64,000 bases of DNA from NCBI RefSeq assembly GCF_020193655.1, contig NZ_JADYVE010000003.1, forward strand, positions 496,001-560,000, read 5' to 3'. Of this stretch, positions 1 to 7,845 are shown in pieces; the first letter of the stretch is position 1, and the number at the start of each line of letters is the position of its first letter. Both the position numbers and the translations under genes were made by a program. This DNA is from Ensifer sp. IC3342 (GTDB lineage Bacteria; Pseudomonadota; Alphaproteobacteria; Rhizobiales; Rhizobiaceae). The notes under the pieces were generated by a model, which saw only the letters and a program-made list of their open reading frames with translations, was not told the origin of the DNA and searched no databases.

Positions 1-390
1 ATAGCTGGGCAAGGGAAGGGTCGTGTGCGCGGCGGAAAGGTGATTGGGATAGTAGACCTCGCCGTTTGCGGTCAGCCTTCCGCGGAACGCCGAGCTGTAC
101 CAGGAAGCGACGCCCTTCCTGTCGTAGTTCGGGTCTTCCTTCGGATAATAGCGCTTGCCTTTCACCACATATGGTTTGCCGACCACATAACGGCCACCGG
201 CCTTGCGAATATTCTTGCGGTGGGCGGCCCGCGGGCTCGCCTTCACGCTGTATGGCTTTCCGGAAACATATCCTTTGCTGCTACGCGTGTCCGGCGCTTG
301 CGTGGTCGTACAGGCGGCACAGCAAGCGCAGACAATGATAATCGCCAACCATCGCACGCCTTTGACAGCCGTGCCTACATCAATAGCCAT
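1..390 (-). CDS. RlpA-like septal ring lytic transglycosylase lipoprotein (5' part only)
   Basis: The gene runs off the left edge; about 130 N-terminal residues are visible when read leftward from ATG 390. The N-terminus has a hydrophobic stretch ending in a lipobox-like CAAC (LAIIIVCACCAAC), so a lipoprotein anchor is likely. Then comes a KPYVVKGKRYYPKEDPNY segment and the start of the double-psi beta-barrel with the RlpA signature GVASWYSSAFRGRLTANGE and LSAAHTTLPLPSY. RlpA proteins bind or cleave denuded peptidoglycan at the division septum. An in-frame stop lies at 448-450, so the start cannot be far upstream of 390. The SPOR domain, if present, would lie outside the window. Family assignment is firm; lytic activity is inferred. 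Confidence 0.85.
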   Translation of the reverse strand, partial: MAIDVGTAVKGVRWLAIIIVCACCAACTTTQAPDTRSSKGYVSGKPYSVKASPRAAHRKNIRKAGGRYVVGKPYVVKGKRYYPKEDPNYDRKGVASWYSSAFRGRLTANGEVYYPNHLSAAHTTLPLPSY

Positions 391-1018
391 CTGCCTTACG
401 CTGGCGACAGCCTTCCGTGCGTCTGCCGCAAACCTCGACACAAACGCTCATGTCGGCGAGAGCGCCGCGCGTTCAAATGAACGCGCAAACGACGCTCCAG
501 AACTTTGAATCTGGAGCATCTTTCTGCCTTCAGTGATTCCACTTGAAAGCAGGATGCTCCAGGTGCTCGCAGTCTGTTGTGCATTGGGTCGAAAGACAGA
601 CGGAATAGCAGCCGAGGCACGCGTCGATGCATTGCAGCATTCTGGGACCGTGCCACGAAATTCGCTCCATCCGTGAAATAATTGCCAAATCGGGCCCGAT
701 GTCAAAAGTTCCCCTCGGACACGGGAATTTTTGTCAAAGCTGCTCGCCCCTGGGAGAACGGAAGGGCTGGCGAGGCTGAAGCTTGCGTCTGGCGCAGAAC
801 TTCGGGGACGGCGATGTTTCATTCTGGCGGTTACGCCTGATGGTTGCGGTTTCGTTGCCGCTCGGTCCGTCTTGCGCAAGGTGGAGAATTTACTATTCTG
901 CAATCTCGGCGTGTTAAAGTCGTTAATTGTTCCGCAGCAGGACGTTGCGGTTCCCGTCGTTTCTCGCTGCCAATGAACGGCGGTGGATGGGGTTCTCAGA
1001 TTCTATGGAGAGAGACCC
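391..1018. other. Intergenic region with a degenerate family C stem-loop
   Basis: No convincing gene is seen here. At 467-486 there is a near-perfect palindrome (GCGCGTTCA, AA, TGAACGCGC). It is followed by a second hairpin, GCTCCAGA/TCTGGAGC, around 493-516. Together they resemble a diverged copy of repeat family C. The rest (about 540-1000) contains short reading frames on both strands without start signals or recognisable sequence, and presumably holds the promoter of the gene at 1019. Confidence 0.55.
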
Positions 1019-2026
1019 TTGACCCAAATCAATTCCTACTTCCAGCAGAACACCGCGCTTCAGACCGTCAGGCTGCTGTTCGGCGCTCAGACATCAAGCG
1101 CCTCATCGACATCCGGGGAGCCAGACGCTTCGACTAGGATCACCGAGATCATCCAGCAGAGCACCGCCCTTCAAACCGTCAGGCCGCTGTTCCGTGCTCA
1201 GACCTCAATCGCCTCAACGGCATCCGCGGAGCAAGACGCTTCGACCGGAATAACCGAGATCACAACGAAGAAGGTCTCCGTCTCCCCGGCGTTCCACGAT
1301 GTCCTTCTCTCGTTTGCCGTTGAAGCGGGCCAGGCGGTGGCTCGGAGTAAAGTCGAGGGATCGTTCAATTACGATCCTGGCGTTGAACTCTACAAAGAGT
1401 GGGGGAGTTGGACTGCCGATCAGAAAAGAGAGTTCAACGACTGGGTCTCTCAACAAGGGCGCGAATATATTTCGATCTACGGCGCGGAAAGCGCTGAATA
1501 TCGTGATTTTATTCAGTCTACGCGAACTGTATGGAACGAGAATGATTTAGACAGGGCGCAGCATGAGTACGAAGTCGCAAAGCGTACAATCAGCACCTAT
1601 AGTGACATACTTTCAAAAGGTTATATCGAAAAGAACGTCGTCGTCGAGCGGGAGGATGGCAGCCGAGTGGTCCAGCGCGGCGCGGATGGCAAATTCCTTG
1701 TGGAGAGAATAGCGATCACCGATGAGCATCGAGCATTTTACCAGGAACGGATGGCGCCATCGGAAAAGATCGTCGCCGAGTATCCCGCGAAGATGGAAGA
1801 TCTGATTTCAAAATTCAAATACACCTACAGCGCCAACGGCTCGTACTCCGGGCTGCGCATGTCCGGCGAGCCGATGGTCAAGAACGCCGACGGTGAATAC
1901 GAGTGGGGGCAATTCAAAATTTACAATGCCGTGACCGGCCACCTTTCCCAGGAGCTGCGCCCCGACGGGGTTCTCGTGAACTACGACAATAGCGACGGCG
2001 TGAGGTACGAGCGACAGCTCAGATAG
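1019..2026 (+). CDS. Hypothetical protein with N-terminal tandem duplication
   Basis: I do not recognise this 335-residue protein. I chose TTG 1019 because GGAGAGA lies 5 nt upstream (1008-1014); the open frame extends back to ATG 983 without a ribosome site. Residues about 9-82 are two copies of a 37-residue unit (QQNTALQTVRLLFGAQT... and QQSTALQTVRPLFRAQT...), rich in Ser, Thr and Ala and probably disordered. The remainder (about 90-335) looks folded, with amphipathic helices and aromatic residues (YKEWGSWTADQKREFNDWV) and a C-terminal beta-like part (GQFKIYNAVTGHLSQELRPD). There is no signal peptide or membrane segment. Codon use is less GC-rich around 1480-1640 than in neighbours, hinting at transfer. 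It stands alone between two large intergenic regions. Confidence 0.7.
   Translation: MTQINSYFQQNTALQTVRLLFGAQTSSASSTSGEPDASTRITEIIQQSTALQTVRPLFRAQTSIASTASAEQDASTGITEITTKKVSVSPAFHDVLLSFAVEAGQAVARSKVEGSFNYDPGVELYKEWGSWTADQKREFNDWVSQQGREYISIYGAESAEYRDFIQSTRTVWNENDLDRAQHEYEVAKRTISTYSDILSKGYIEKNVVVEREDGSRVVQRGADGKFLVERIAITDEHRAFYQERMAPSEKIVAEYPAKMEDLISKFKYTYSANGSYSGLRMSGEPMVKNADGEYEWGQFKIYNAVTGHLSQELRPDGVLVNYDNSDGVRYERQLR
1043..1264 (+). repeat. Two tandem 111-bp units inside the coding sequence
   Basis: Unit 1 is 1043-1153 and unit 2 is 1154-1264. Both begin CAGCAGA and end in an Ile-Thr-Glu-Ile coding stretch. The period is exactly 37 codons, so reading frame is kept. The copies differ at many positions, so this is an old duplication. 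Confidence 0.85.
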
Positions 2027-2606
2027 CGCCCAGAATTTATTTCGGATCTCTCGCGGCCATCTCGGGCTTCACGGCTTGCCGGCGCTAGGGAGCCAAGGCC
2101 TCTGTTGCATCCTCGTGAACATCGAGGTTTCGAAAACCCTTGCAGATCGGCGCCCTCTAGTGCGACAACCTGCGCAACATGTTTGCGCATCTTTTCGTAT
2201 TTAGGTTGCGAAGGGATATATGCGATTCTCATTGCGCACATTTGGCGGCTTGAGACTGCTGGATGAGCAGGATGCGCGGTCGCCTTTCCCGAAAAAGCCC
2301 TTGTGATATTGGCTTACCTGTTTGCGGACGCTCGCACTTGATAGACACAGAGATGAGGGCAGCGTTTGCGGCGGCTGAACAAGGCGTCTCCTCTCCTTCC
2401 GTCATCCTCGGGCTTGACCCGAGGATCCAAACACAGGCACCGCAATACATCGCACGTGGCCGCTCGATGGTGGAATCCTCGGGCCAAGCCCGAGGATGAC
2501 GGGAACAGGCCGAGCATGACGAAACCTGCCGGCAAACAACAATTCGATCGAAGCGGGCTGTAATCAAATGACGCGAGGGCGGAGCCCGCCGATCAGGATA
2601 ATATTC
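2027..2606. repeat. Intergenic region with family D inverted palindromic pair
   Basis: There is no gene here. Two copies of a short palindromic element face each other at 2401-2428 and 2473-2500, each a hairpin around TCATCCTCGGG...CCCGAGGATGA. This type of CGTCATCCTCGGGCTTGACC repeat is common in alphaproteobacterial intergenic DNA. The ends are inverted, so the whole 100-bp block could fold into one long stem. Sequence from 2027 to 2400 shows nothing recognisable. Confidence 0.7.
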
Positions 2607-3227
2607 CTATCCCCGCTCAAACGAAGCACCGCCCTCCCCATATTCGCGCAAGCCCTTGTCGAAGAGGAGCACGTTCAGCCCGCGTTTCAGCCAGGCGAGC
2701 TGCGGCTCCGGCATCAGCCGCAGGCCCTCGTAGTCCATGACGCAGACGTTGAAGACCGTGGTTTTTACCTGCCGCCCTTCCGCGCATCCGGAAAGCACAC
2801 CGTCGAGCCGCATCATCCGGTCGGCGGCCTTTCGCGCCATGCGGGCGCGCTCCTCGGTCGTCTCGCCGGGGTGTCCAGCGACGCGGTCGAGCGCCTGGGC
2901 GCGCACGCTCGGATAGGGAATGCCGTTCAGGTGATAGTAGCGTGCCATCGCCACGGCATAGTCGTCGCCGGCCTCGCGTTGCTCGGCGGTGATGCGCCCG
3001 TCGAGGAACAGGCGGCCGAGCGTGTAGCCGGCGAAGGCGCTCGTCGTGTCCAGCCCGTGCATGCGCTTGCGCGCCGCAAGCGCCACCGCGATCGCCTCCT
3101 TCTCGCTCTCCTGTCTCGACCATTCCGGCCGGATCTTGCCGCAGGCGAAGCGCGCTGCATTCACCTTGCGTGGGCGTCCAAGCTGGGCCTTGCGCTTTGC
3201 ACGCAGTTTCTGGGCTTTGCTCGTCAT
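2607..3227 (-). CDS. Conserved hypothetical protein of a phage-like module
   Basis: This is a 206-residue cytoplasmic protein starting at ATG 3227. The N-terminus is strongly basic (MTSKAQKLRAKRKAQLGRPRK), as in nucleic-acid-binding tails. The body is helical with many Arg and Ala residues (ARMARKAADRMMRLDGVL) and includes an AGDDYAVAMARYYHLNGIPY segment. I do not recognise the domain. It is the last gene in a leftward series from 7053 to 2607 that includes a DnaA-domain protein and a replication-O-like protein, and repeat arrays separate it from its neighbour. A role in phage-type DNA transactions is inference from context. Confidence 0.75.
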   Translation of the reverse strand: MTSKAQKLRAKRKAQLGRPRKVNAARFACGKIRPEWSRQESEKEAIAVALAARKRMHGLDTTSAFAGYTLGRLFLDGRITAEQREAGDDYAVAMARYYHLNGIPYPSVRAQALDRVAGHPGETTEERARMARKAADRMMRLDGVLSGCAEGRQVKTTVFNVCVMDYEGLRLMPEPQLAWLKRGLNVLLFDKGLREYGEGGASFERG

Positions 3228-3245
3228 CTTGGGGTCCTTTCAAAG

Positions 3246-3376
3246 CGGGGTAGGAAAAGTGTGAAGCAGTTTTTGTTCCACCCCGCGCCAGCAAAGAAGC
3301 GGGATAGGAAAAGTTGTTGCCGGTTTTCCGTCTCACCCCGCTCAAACAAAGAAGCAGGGTGAGGAAAAGTGTGCGG
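3246..3376. repeat. Family A repeat, three degenerate tandem copies
   Basis: The core GGAAAAGTGTGAAGC or a variant appears three times with a spacing of about 60 bp (near 3249, 3306 and 3363). The copies are separated by CACCCCGC...AAAGAAGC spacers. It fills the gap between two leftward genes. Confidence 0.75.
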
Positions 3377-3476
3377 CTCTCGGCCCCGGCGGAAGCGGAA
3401 GAACATGAATCGATTTCTTAGAAACCACGCGCAACTTACTGAACCACTTGCGCAATCGCCAAGGCAACAGCTCCGC

Positions 3477-3986
3477 TCAAGCATCCGCCACTCGCCGTTG
3501 CACGACGCCGAGAACGGTTGTGTGCTTGCGGCGGAAGATGCGGCCGATCGAGGGCAGCGAGAGGTCCTTGCGGGCGTCATAGACCGCGCGCATACAGGCG
3601 TGCCGGGGCTCGACCAGCCTGCGCTCGCGGCGCACGCTGATGATGTCTTCCCAGGTAATCCCCGGGAAACGTTCGAGCACGGCCGCGACGATCTCCTCGA
3701 CCGCCGGCACCTCCCCGGCCTCCTCGCCCGCCCGCTGCCCTAGAAGCACCTGCGCCTGGGCGATCAGCCGTGCCCCGGCATCGGCAAGCTCCGTCTCGAG
3801 CGCCGCAATCCGCCGCGCCTTCACGGCGTTTTCGCTGGCAAGCGCTTGAAGCCGCCTTTCGAGTTCCGCCGCCGCAGCCGCCGAGACAACCGCGTTTGCC
3901 GGCCGGACCAACCGTTCGCGCACGGCGCCGTAGTGCTTGTTGAGCCGCGCCAGTTGCAACTGTGTTGCTTCCGAATGGTTCGTCAT
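3477..3986 (-). CDS. Small protein with coiled coil and DnaA domain IV DNA-binding fold
   Basis: This is a 169-residue protein starting at ATG 3986, with AGGAGA just upstream. Residues about 36-85 form an Ala/Glu/Arg-rich coiled coil (ELERRLQALASEN). Residues about 95-167 match the C-terminal origin-binding domain of DnaA: ERFPGITWEDIISVRRERR, then the signature helix IGRIFRRKHTTVLGVVQRR with the HTTV tetrad at 155-158. In DnaA this helix-turn-helix reads DnaA boxes. No AAA+ ATPase domain is present, so this is not an initiator by itself. It could bind DnaA-box-like sites or act as a replication or regulatory factor of the surrounding phage-like module. Domain recognition is firm; function is inferred. 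Confidence 0.85.
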   Translation of the reverse strand: MTNHSEATQLQLARLNKHYGAVRERLVRPANAVVSAAAAAELERRLQALASENAVKARRIAALETELADAGARLIAQAQVLLGQRAGEEAGEVPAVEEIVAAVLERFPGITWEDIISVRRERRLVEPRHACMRAVYDARKDLSLPSIGRIFRRKHTTVLGVVQRRVADA

Positions 3987-4205
3987 TGCTTTCTCCTGTT
4001 TCCCCTGCCGGCGTGCTACCGGCCTCGTTTCGTGTTTCCGTGTCCCCTGAAGGGCTCAATCATTTCGCCGGCTAAGGAACTTCGCTTTGCCTCCCTCCGC
4101 TCGTCCTGTGCGGCTGACCAAGGACACCGTCATCCCTGCACCCATCTCGTGCGGCCCAGCCCAAGACTCCCTCATCCCTGTCCTTCTTGTGCGCCCAACC
4201 CCGGC

Positions 4206-4380
4206 GCTCCCTCATCCCTGTGCCTGTCACAGGGATCCAGCCACGGCGCGTCCGCGCCGTGAATGACTCTGCCTGAATGACGCCGCGAAAGCGGCGCCAC
4301 CATCCCGCTCCACGCAAGATTCTCCCGCGCCCAAGGACTTGGGCGCACTGGATTCCTGTGACGAGCACAGGAATGAGGGA
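4206..4380. repeat. Family B palindromic element, full copy 1
   Basis: This is a 175-bp unit. It begins CCCTCATCCCTGTG with a GTCACAGGGATCCAG arm and ends in the reverse complement (CTGGATTCCTGTGACGAGC...GAATGAGGG). Inside are GCGTCCGCGC and a CCCAAGGACTTGGG hairpin. No coding capacity is seen. Confidence 0.8.
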
Positions 4381-4500
4381 GGGCGGGTTATGGCTGAGCA
4401 AGATCGAGCCAGCCGCGGGCGTGTGCGGCGGTCGATGCTCTTCGTGCGGCCAACCCCGGACTCCGTCATCCCCTGTCCGTATCTCGTGCGACAACCCCAT

Positions 4501-4680
4501 CCTCCCTCATTCCTGTGCTCGTCACAGGAATCCAGCCACGGCGCGTCTGCGCCGTGAATGACTCCGTCTGAACGAACACCGACGCTGCGAAAGCGGCGCC
4601 GGCCTCCCGCCACGCGCAAGATTGTCCCGCGCCCAAGGACTTGGACGCGCTGGATTCCTGTGACGAGGACAGGAATGAGG
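4501..4680. repeat. Family B palindromic element, full copy 2
   Basis: This is a 180-bp copy in the same orientation as the one at 4206 and shares both arms and the internal CCAAGGACTTGG hairpin. The arms at 4504-4535 and about 4651-4680 are inverted repeats of roughly 30 bp. Together the two copies fill most of the 3987-4714 intergenic stretch, which has no gene. Confidence 0.8.
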
Positions 4681-4714
4681 CCCGCGGTGTGAGTGCCAAC
4701 CGAGGGGCCGTCCG

Positions 4715-5254
4715 TCATCGGCCCTGCTCCGGCAAGTGCGATGCCGGCAGTACGGCCTTTTGCCCGCCGGCGCCCCGCTCGGCCGAAGGCGCGGCCTCGG
4801 CCCGATCCGCGCTTACCTGCGCTCGAAACCGGGCGTGAAGCGCCCGCACCCGCGCCTTGCTTTCCGGCGAGGCCTCGGGTCGCGATAGCGCCTGCAGGGT
4901 CTCCAGCGTCGCCCGCGCCCGGGCCATGTCTTCCTGGACGCCGAGCGCCTCCTTGCGGGCGAGCGCGGCGAGCTCTGCCGGCACCGGCATGAAGGCGGGC
5001 TTCACGGTGGCATATTCGCCGCGCTTCAGCTTCACGATCGCGGCCATCAGCCCGCATGCCGGCACGTTTGAAAGCGCGAGCACGTATTCGCGCAGGAAGT
5101 CGGCGGGCGCGATACTGACCGGCGCCGCCATGCCGCCGCGCTTCAGCGCATCGAGGCACTCGGCCACACGCTCCGGCGGCGCCGGCTTCAGCCTATCGGC
5201 GAGTCTCCCAATCTCTTCATTCAAGTTCGAAAGTCGTGCCGGTAAAGTCGTCAT
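4715..5254 (-). CDS. Conserved hypothetical protein of a phage-like module
   Basis: This is a 179-residue protein. The open frame continues upstream, but the start is placed at ATG 5254, which overlaps the end of the upstream gene by 38 bp; such overlaps are usual in compact phage operons. The protein is helical and cytoplasmic. An N-terminal part (SNLNEEIGRLADRLKPAPPE) is followed by a conserved-looking core (DFLREYVLALSNVPACGLMA, KLKRGEYATVKPAFMPVPAE) and a helical Arg/Ala-rich tail. I cannot name the domain. Its position directly after the replication-like gene suggests a joint role, possibly as a loader or partner in replication, but that is only context. Confidence 0.7.
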   Translation of the reverse strand: MTTLPARLSNLNEEIGRLADRLKPAPPERVAECLDALKRGGMAAPVSIAPADFLREYVLALSNVPACGLMAAIVKLKRGEYATVKPAFMPVPAELAALARKEALGVQEDMARARATLETLQALSRPEASPESKARVRALHARFRAQVSADRAEAAPSAERGAGGQKAVLPASHLPEQGR

Positions 5255-6188
5255 CGCCTGCCCGTCCCAATGCCCTATCGAGTTCCCGTTGCACCTCGTC
5301 CTGGTGCGCCCTGAAATTGCCCTTCCCACTGCCCGGCGGCGCCAGCCCGCCGAAGGCCCGCGGCCGGCCGGCATTGCGGATCCAGTTGCGCCAGGTCGCC
5401 TGCCAGTCGAGCTTGGTCGCCTCGCGCCCGGCCTTGGCACGCCAGTAGTCGCCAAACTTCTCGAACTCGGCCTCCGCCGCCGCCCGGCTGAAGCCTTTGC
5501 CCGCCGCGAACTCCCAGTCGGGCACGAAAGCGTCCGGCAGCCGCGTTGCCCGGCGCTTGCGCTCGCCCCGATTGGCGTCGCCGCGATTGACCGGCCGGTG
5601 CCCGGCTTCCCGATCCTTGGCCCGCGCTTGCGCCCGTTTCGGGCTTTCGCCACCCCGATGCGCAGCCTCTCCGGGCTTGCGACGCCCGGCGCACCGGTGC
5701 TCGGGGTCCGGTTGCTCGCTACACGCGGTGTGCCCGTGCCCCACCCCCGGATGGCCTTGCCGATCCCGATGCTCAGCGCCTGGATGCTCAGCCTGCCGAG
5801 ACGTGCCTTCCCGCGGTCCAGCCGGAAAGACCCGAGCGACAACCGACCCGGCGTCTATTGGGTTTGGGGTTGGGTTAATTTCTTTAGGGGGTGCGGGGGA
5901 CCTTTCTTTATTGGGAAGGGGGAAGTCACGCGCCGTCACGTGGCTGTCACCGGCCGTCGCGTGACGCGGGCAAGCCAGCCCCTCGCCCTCCCTTCCCTCC
6001 ATCTCCTCGCGCGCCAACCTTTGCCGGCGGCGCTGCTGGCGGACGCGGTCGGACGCCCGGCGCCGCTCCAGCGCGTCGAGCGCATGCGCCTCGGCGACAC
6101 AGACCGCCGAAAGGATCATCTCCGGTGTCGCCCCCGCCTCCACCAGCGCCTCCACGATTGCCGAGATCCGCAATACCGCTCCCCTCAT
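5217..6188 (-). CDS. Phage replication protein (O/DnaT-like) with disordered centre
   Basis: This is a 323-residue protein starting at ATG 6188. Residues 1-60 are helical and end in a basic RRRASDRVRQQRRRQR stretch, as in phage replication proteins. Residues about 65-230 are low-complexity, rich in Pro, Arg and Gly and probably disordered. Residues about 235-300 carry the typical C-terminal signature of phage replisome-organiser proteins: LPDAFVPDWEFAAGKGFS, then FGDYWRAKAG and KLDWQATWRNWIRN. Such domains bind single-stranded DNA or the replicative helicase during loading. The start codon overlaps the stop of a 23-codon reading frame (ATGA), so expression is likely coupled. The downstream gene overlaps by 38 bp. 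Confidence 0.78.
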   Translation of the reverse strand: MRGAVLRISAIVEALVEAGATPEMILSAVCVAEAHALDALERRRASDRVRQQRRRQRLAREEMEGREGEGLACPRHATAGDSHVTARDFPLPNKERSPAPPKEINPTPNPIDAGSVVARVFPAGPREGTSRQAEHPGAEHRDRQGHPGVGHGHTACSEQPDPEHRCAGRRKPGEAAHRGGESPKRAQARAKDREAGHRPVNRGDANRGERKRRATRLPDAFVPDWEFAAGKGFSRAAAEAEFEKFGDYWRAKAGREATKLDWQATWRNWIRNAGRPRAFGGLAPPGSGKGNFRAHQDEVQRELDRALGRAGDDDFTGTTFELE

Positions 6189-6256
6189 CCTGCCTTCCGC
6201 CTTTCACGCGCAGCGCCGCGCCTTGCCGGACGCCGCAACCGCTTGAATTTCCACAT
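6185..6256 (-). CDS. Tiny basic leader peptide translationally coupled to the replication-like gene
   Basis: This is a 23-residue frame starting at ATG 6256 after GGGGGAG. It encodes a very basic peptide (MWKFKRLRRPARRGAARERR...). Its TGA overlaps the ATG of the next gene in an ATGA arrangement. The ribosome site and exact coupling support translation, but the peptide is too short for homology. It may serve only to deliver ribosomes to the downstream start. Confidence 0.45.
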   Translation of the reverse strand: MWKFKRLRRPARRGAARERRKAG

Positions 6257-6534
6257 CACTCCCCCGGACCGGCGCGCCGCTCCAAGAGATCACAAGAGGT
6301 CACGCCTGAGCACACCGCATCCTGCCCCGCGAGGGAGTTCCCCTCGCGGCGCCGACTGCGCCCATCGATGTCCTCGAATTCCCGCTCGTAGCCGAGCCGG
6401 CCGGCGGGACCTCCTCCCTCGTCCGCCCGACTAAGCCAGGCGACATTTGGGTGCGAAGCCCTGTCGGTTGAGGTCCAGCCGACAGGGCTTCGCGCTGATC
6501 GCCGGGGAGGAGAGCGGCGATCAGTTCCTGCGGG

Positions 6535-6840
6535 GTGCAGGAAAAGTGCGAAGCGGTTTTCCGTCCGCACCCCGCATCCCCAAGAAACCCCCGGGGTGCA
6601 GGAAAAGTGCGAAGCGGTTTTCCGTCCGCGCCCCGCATCCCCAAGAAAGCCCGGGGTGCAGGAAGCGGTTTTCCGTCCGCATCCGGCGCACCCAAGCCGT
6701 GCAGGAAAAGTGCGAAACTCCCGCACCGCGCATCCCTATTCTCGGGGAACGTGCGAAGGCGCTTTCCGTTCACACCGCACCCCGAGAAACTTAGGCGCGC
6801 GCTTGCGAAGCGGAGTTCCGCCTTCGTCCGCACCTCAAAA
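6535..6840. repeat. Family A repeat array (four to five tandem copies)
   Basis: Units of about 60 bp start near 6535, 6596, 6655, 6699 and 6748. The first two are nearly identical (GTGCAGGAAAAGTGCGAAGC, then GGTTTTCCGTCCGC and CCCGCATCCCCAAGAAA). Later units carry deletions and substitutions. Frames open through the array encode repeats of a CGRKTASHFSCTPG-like phrase, which is an artefact of the DNA repeat and not a protein. The region 6257-6918 otherwise shows no convincing gene. Confidence 0.85.
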
Positions 6841-6918
6841 ACTGGAAGATCGTGCGCGGCGCCCTCTGCTGGCCCGCCCAGACCCCCGGGCATCCGAGGG
6901 GATGCCCACAAGACTGAT

Positions 6919-7053
6919 CTAGGGCACCGCCGAAGGCTTGAAAGGCATAGGCCGGACGAAGGTCGGTAAAATCTTACTGTGCCGCCTCTTCATATACGCC
7001 TTCCGTTGTTCGCGTTTCCATGTCGGCATGGATGACATCATTCGTGTTGTCAT
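6919..7053 (-). CDS. Possible small basic protein divergent from the repressor
   Basis: This is a 44-codon frame from ATG 7053 (MTTRMMSSMPTWKREQRKAY...). An internal ATG near 6991 has a GGAAGG ribosome site. It begins inside the operator region of the S24 repressor and would be the first leftward gene, the position of a cro-like or early gene in a phage. There is no recognisable helix-turn-helix. The placement is suggestive but the frame is short. Confidence 0.35.
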   Translation of the reverse strand: MTTRMMSSMPTWKREQRKAYMKRRHSKILPTFVRPMPFKPSAVP

Positions 7054-7082
7054 GTCAACATGATTTGTGTTATTCATGTCGC
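7019..7082. promoter_or_regulatory. Putative repressor operator region 1
   Basis: Three short motifs are clustered here: CATGTCGGCA (7019-7028), TGTCAACATGAT (7053-7064, the inverse of ATCATGTTGACA) and CATGTCGC (7075-7082). The same three occur in region 8275-8326. They lie just upstream of the repressor start and of the divergent small gene. This is what an autoregulated phage-type switch would need. Binding is inferred. Confidence 0.55.
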
Positions 7083-7108
7083 TATGTTCCGGACCACGAG
7101 CGAGAAAC

Positions 7109-7813
7109 ATGTTCCGAGCCATGAGCGACAAAGCTGAAAGATTGCGTGAAGCGCGCCGGAAGGCCGGCTATCGGTTTGCCTCCGATGCGGCGAACGCGCT
7201 TGGCGTCATCGCCTCGACCTATCGCGCCCACGAAAACGGCCAGAACGACTTCGATCTCGGGGAAGCCAGGATCTACGGCCGCCGCTTCAATGTCGATCCG
7301 TACTGGCTGCTGGAAGGCGACCGGCGGGTGGGCAACGGTACTGCGCCCGCGGGGCCTGTGGGGCCTGTGGGGGTCGAGGACCCGAACGGGAGGGTTCTGA
7401 CCCCGCTCGTCGGCCAGGGCAAAAAGATCCCCGTCTTCGGCCAGGCCGTCGGCGGGGTGGATGGTGAATTCCTGATGAATGGCAATGTGTTGTACGAAGT
7501 CATGGCGCCGCCGACCCTCTCGGACATTTCCGGCGCCTACGCCGTCTCGGTTTCCGGCGATTCCATGTCTCCGCGCTACGAGGACGGCGAGATCTGTTTC
7601 GTCGACCCCAAACGCCCGGTGAGGCGCGGCGACTACGTGATCGCGCAGATACGGCTCGAAGAAAACGGCGCGCTGCTCGCCTACGTCAAGAAGTTCGTCC
7701 GCCACAACACCGCCGAACTCGTGCTCGAGCAGTTCAATCCGCCAAAGGAACTCCGCTTCGACGCCAACACCGTCCACTCGGTCCACTACATCGCGCTCGC
7801 CGGGAATGCGTGA
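7109..7813 (+). CDS. S24-family (LexA/cI-type) phage repressor
   Basis: This is a 234-residue transcriptional repressor. Start ATG 7109 is preferred (GAGCGAGA upstream); ATG 7121 is an alternative. Residues about 5-70 form an N-terminal helix-turn-helix (RLREARRKAGYRFASDAANA...) of the phage-repressor type, with the YWLLEG hinge typical of such proteins. Residues about 105-230 form the S24 peptidase domain with the catalytic Ser in VSGDSMSPRYEDGE (Ser152) and the general-base Lys in YVKKFV (Lys194/195). A QAVGG segment at about 112-116 could be the self-cleavage site. RecA-stimulated autocleavage during DNA damage is known for the family and is inferred here. Divergent leftward genes and twin operator regions support control of this module. 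Confidence 0.9.
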   Translation: MFRAMSDKAERLREARRKAGYRFASDAANALGVIASTYRAHENGQNDFDLGEARIYGRRFNVDPYWLLEGDRRVGNGTAPAGPVGPVGVEDPNGRVLTPLVGQGKKIPVFGQAVGGVDGEFLMNGNVLYEVMAPPTLSDISGAYAVSVSGDSMSPRYEDGEICFVDPKRPVRRGDYVIAQIRLEENGALLAYVKKFVRHNTAELVLEQFNPPKELRFDANTVHSVHYIALAGNA

Positions 7814-7845
7814 ATCGCTTGACCGGTGAAGATCTGGGCTATCAA

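Noticed and set aside
2568..3362. Plus-strand frame of 264 codons
   Set aside because: It lies opposite the clear minus-strand gene at 2607-3227 and has no recognisable protein features.
5255..5842. Upstream extension of the gene at 4715
   Set aside because: The extension overlaps the replication-like gene in another frame and is Arg/Gly/Ser low-complexity; the start at 5254 is used.
6256..6726. Minus-strand frame ending in TGATG overlap with the tiny leader
   Set aside because: The end looks protein-like and the overlap is attractive, but no start codon with ribosome site exists outside the family A repeats, and most of the frame is repeat-encoded.
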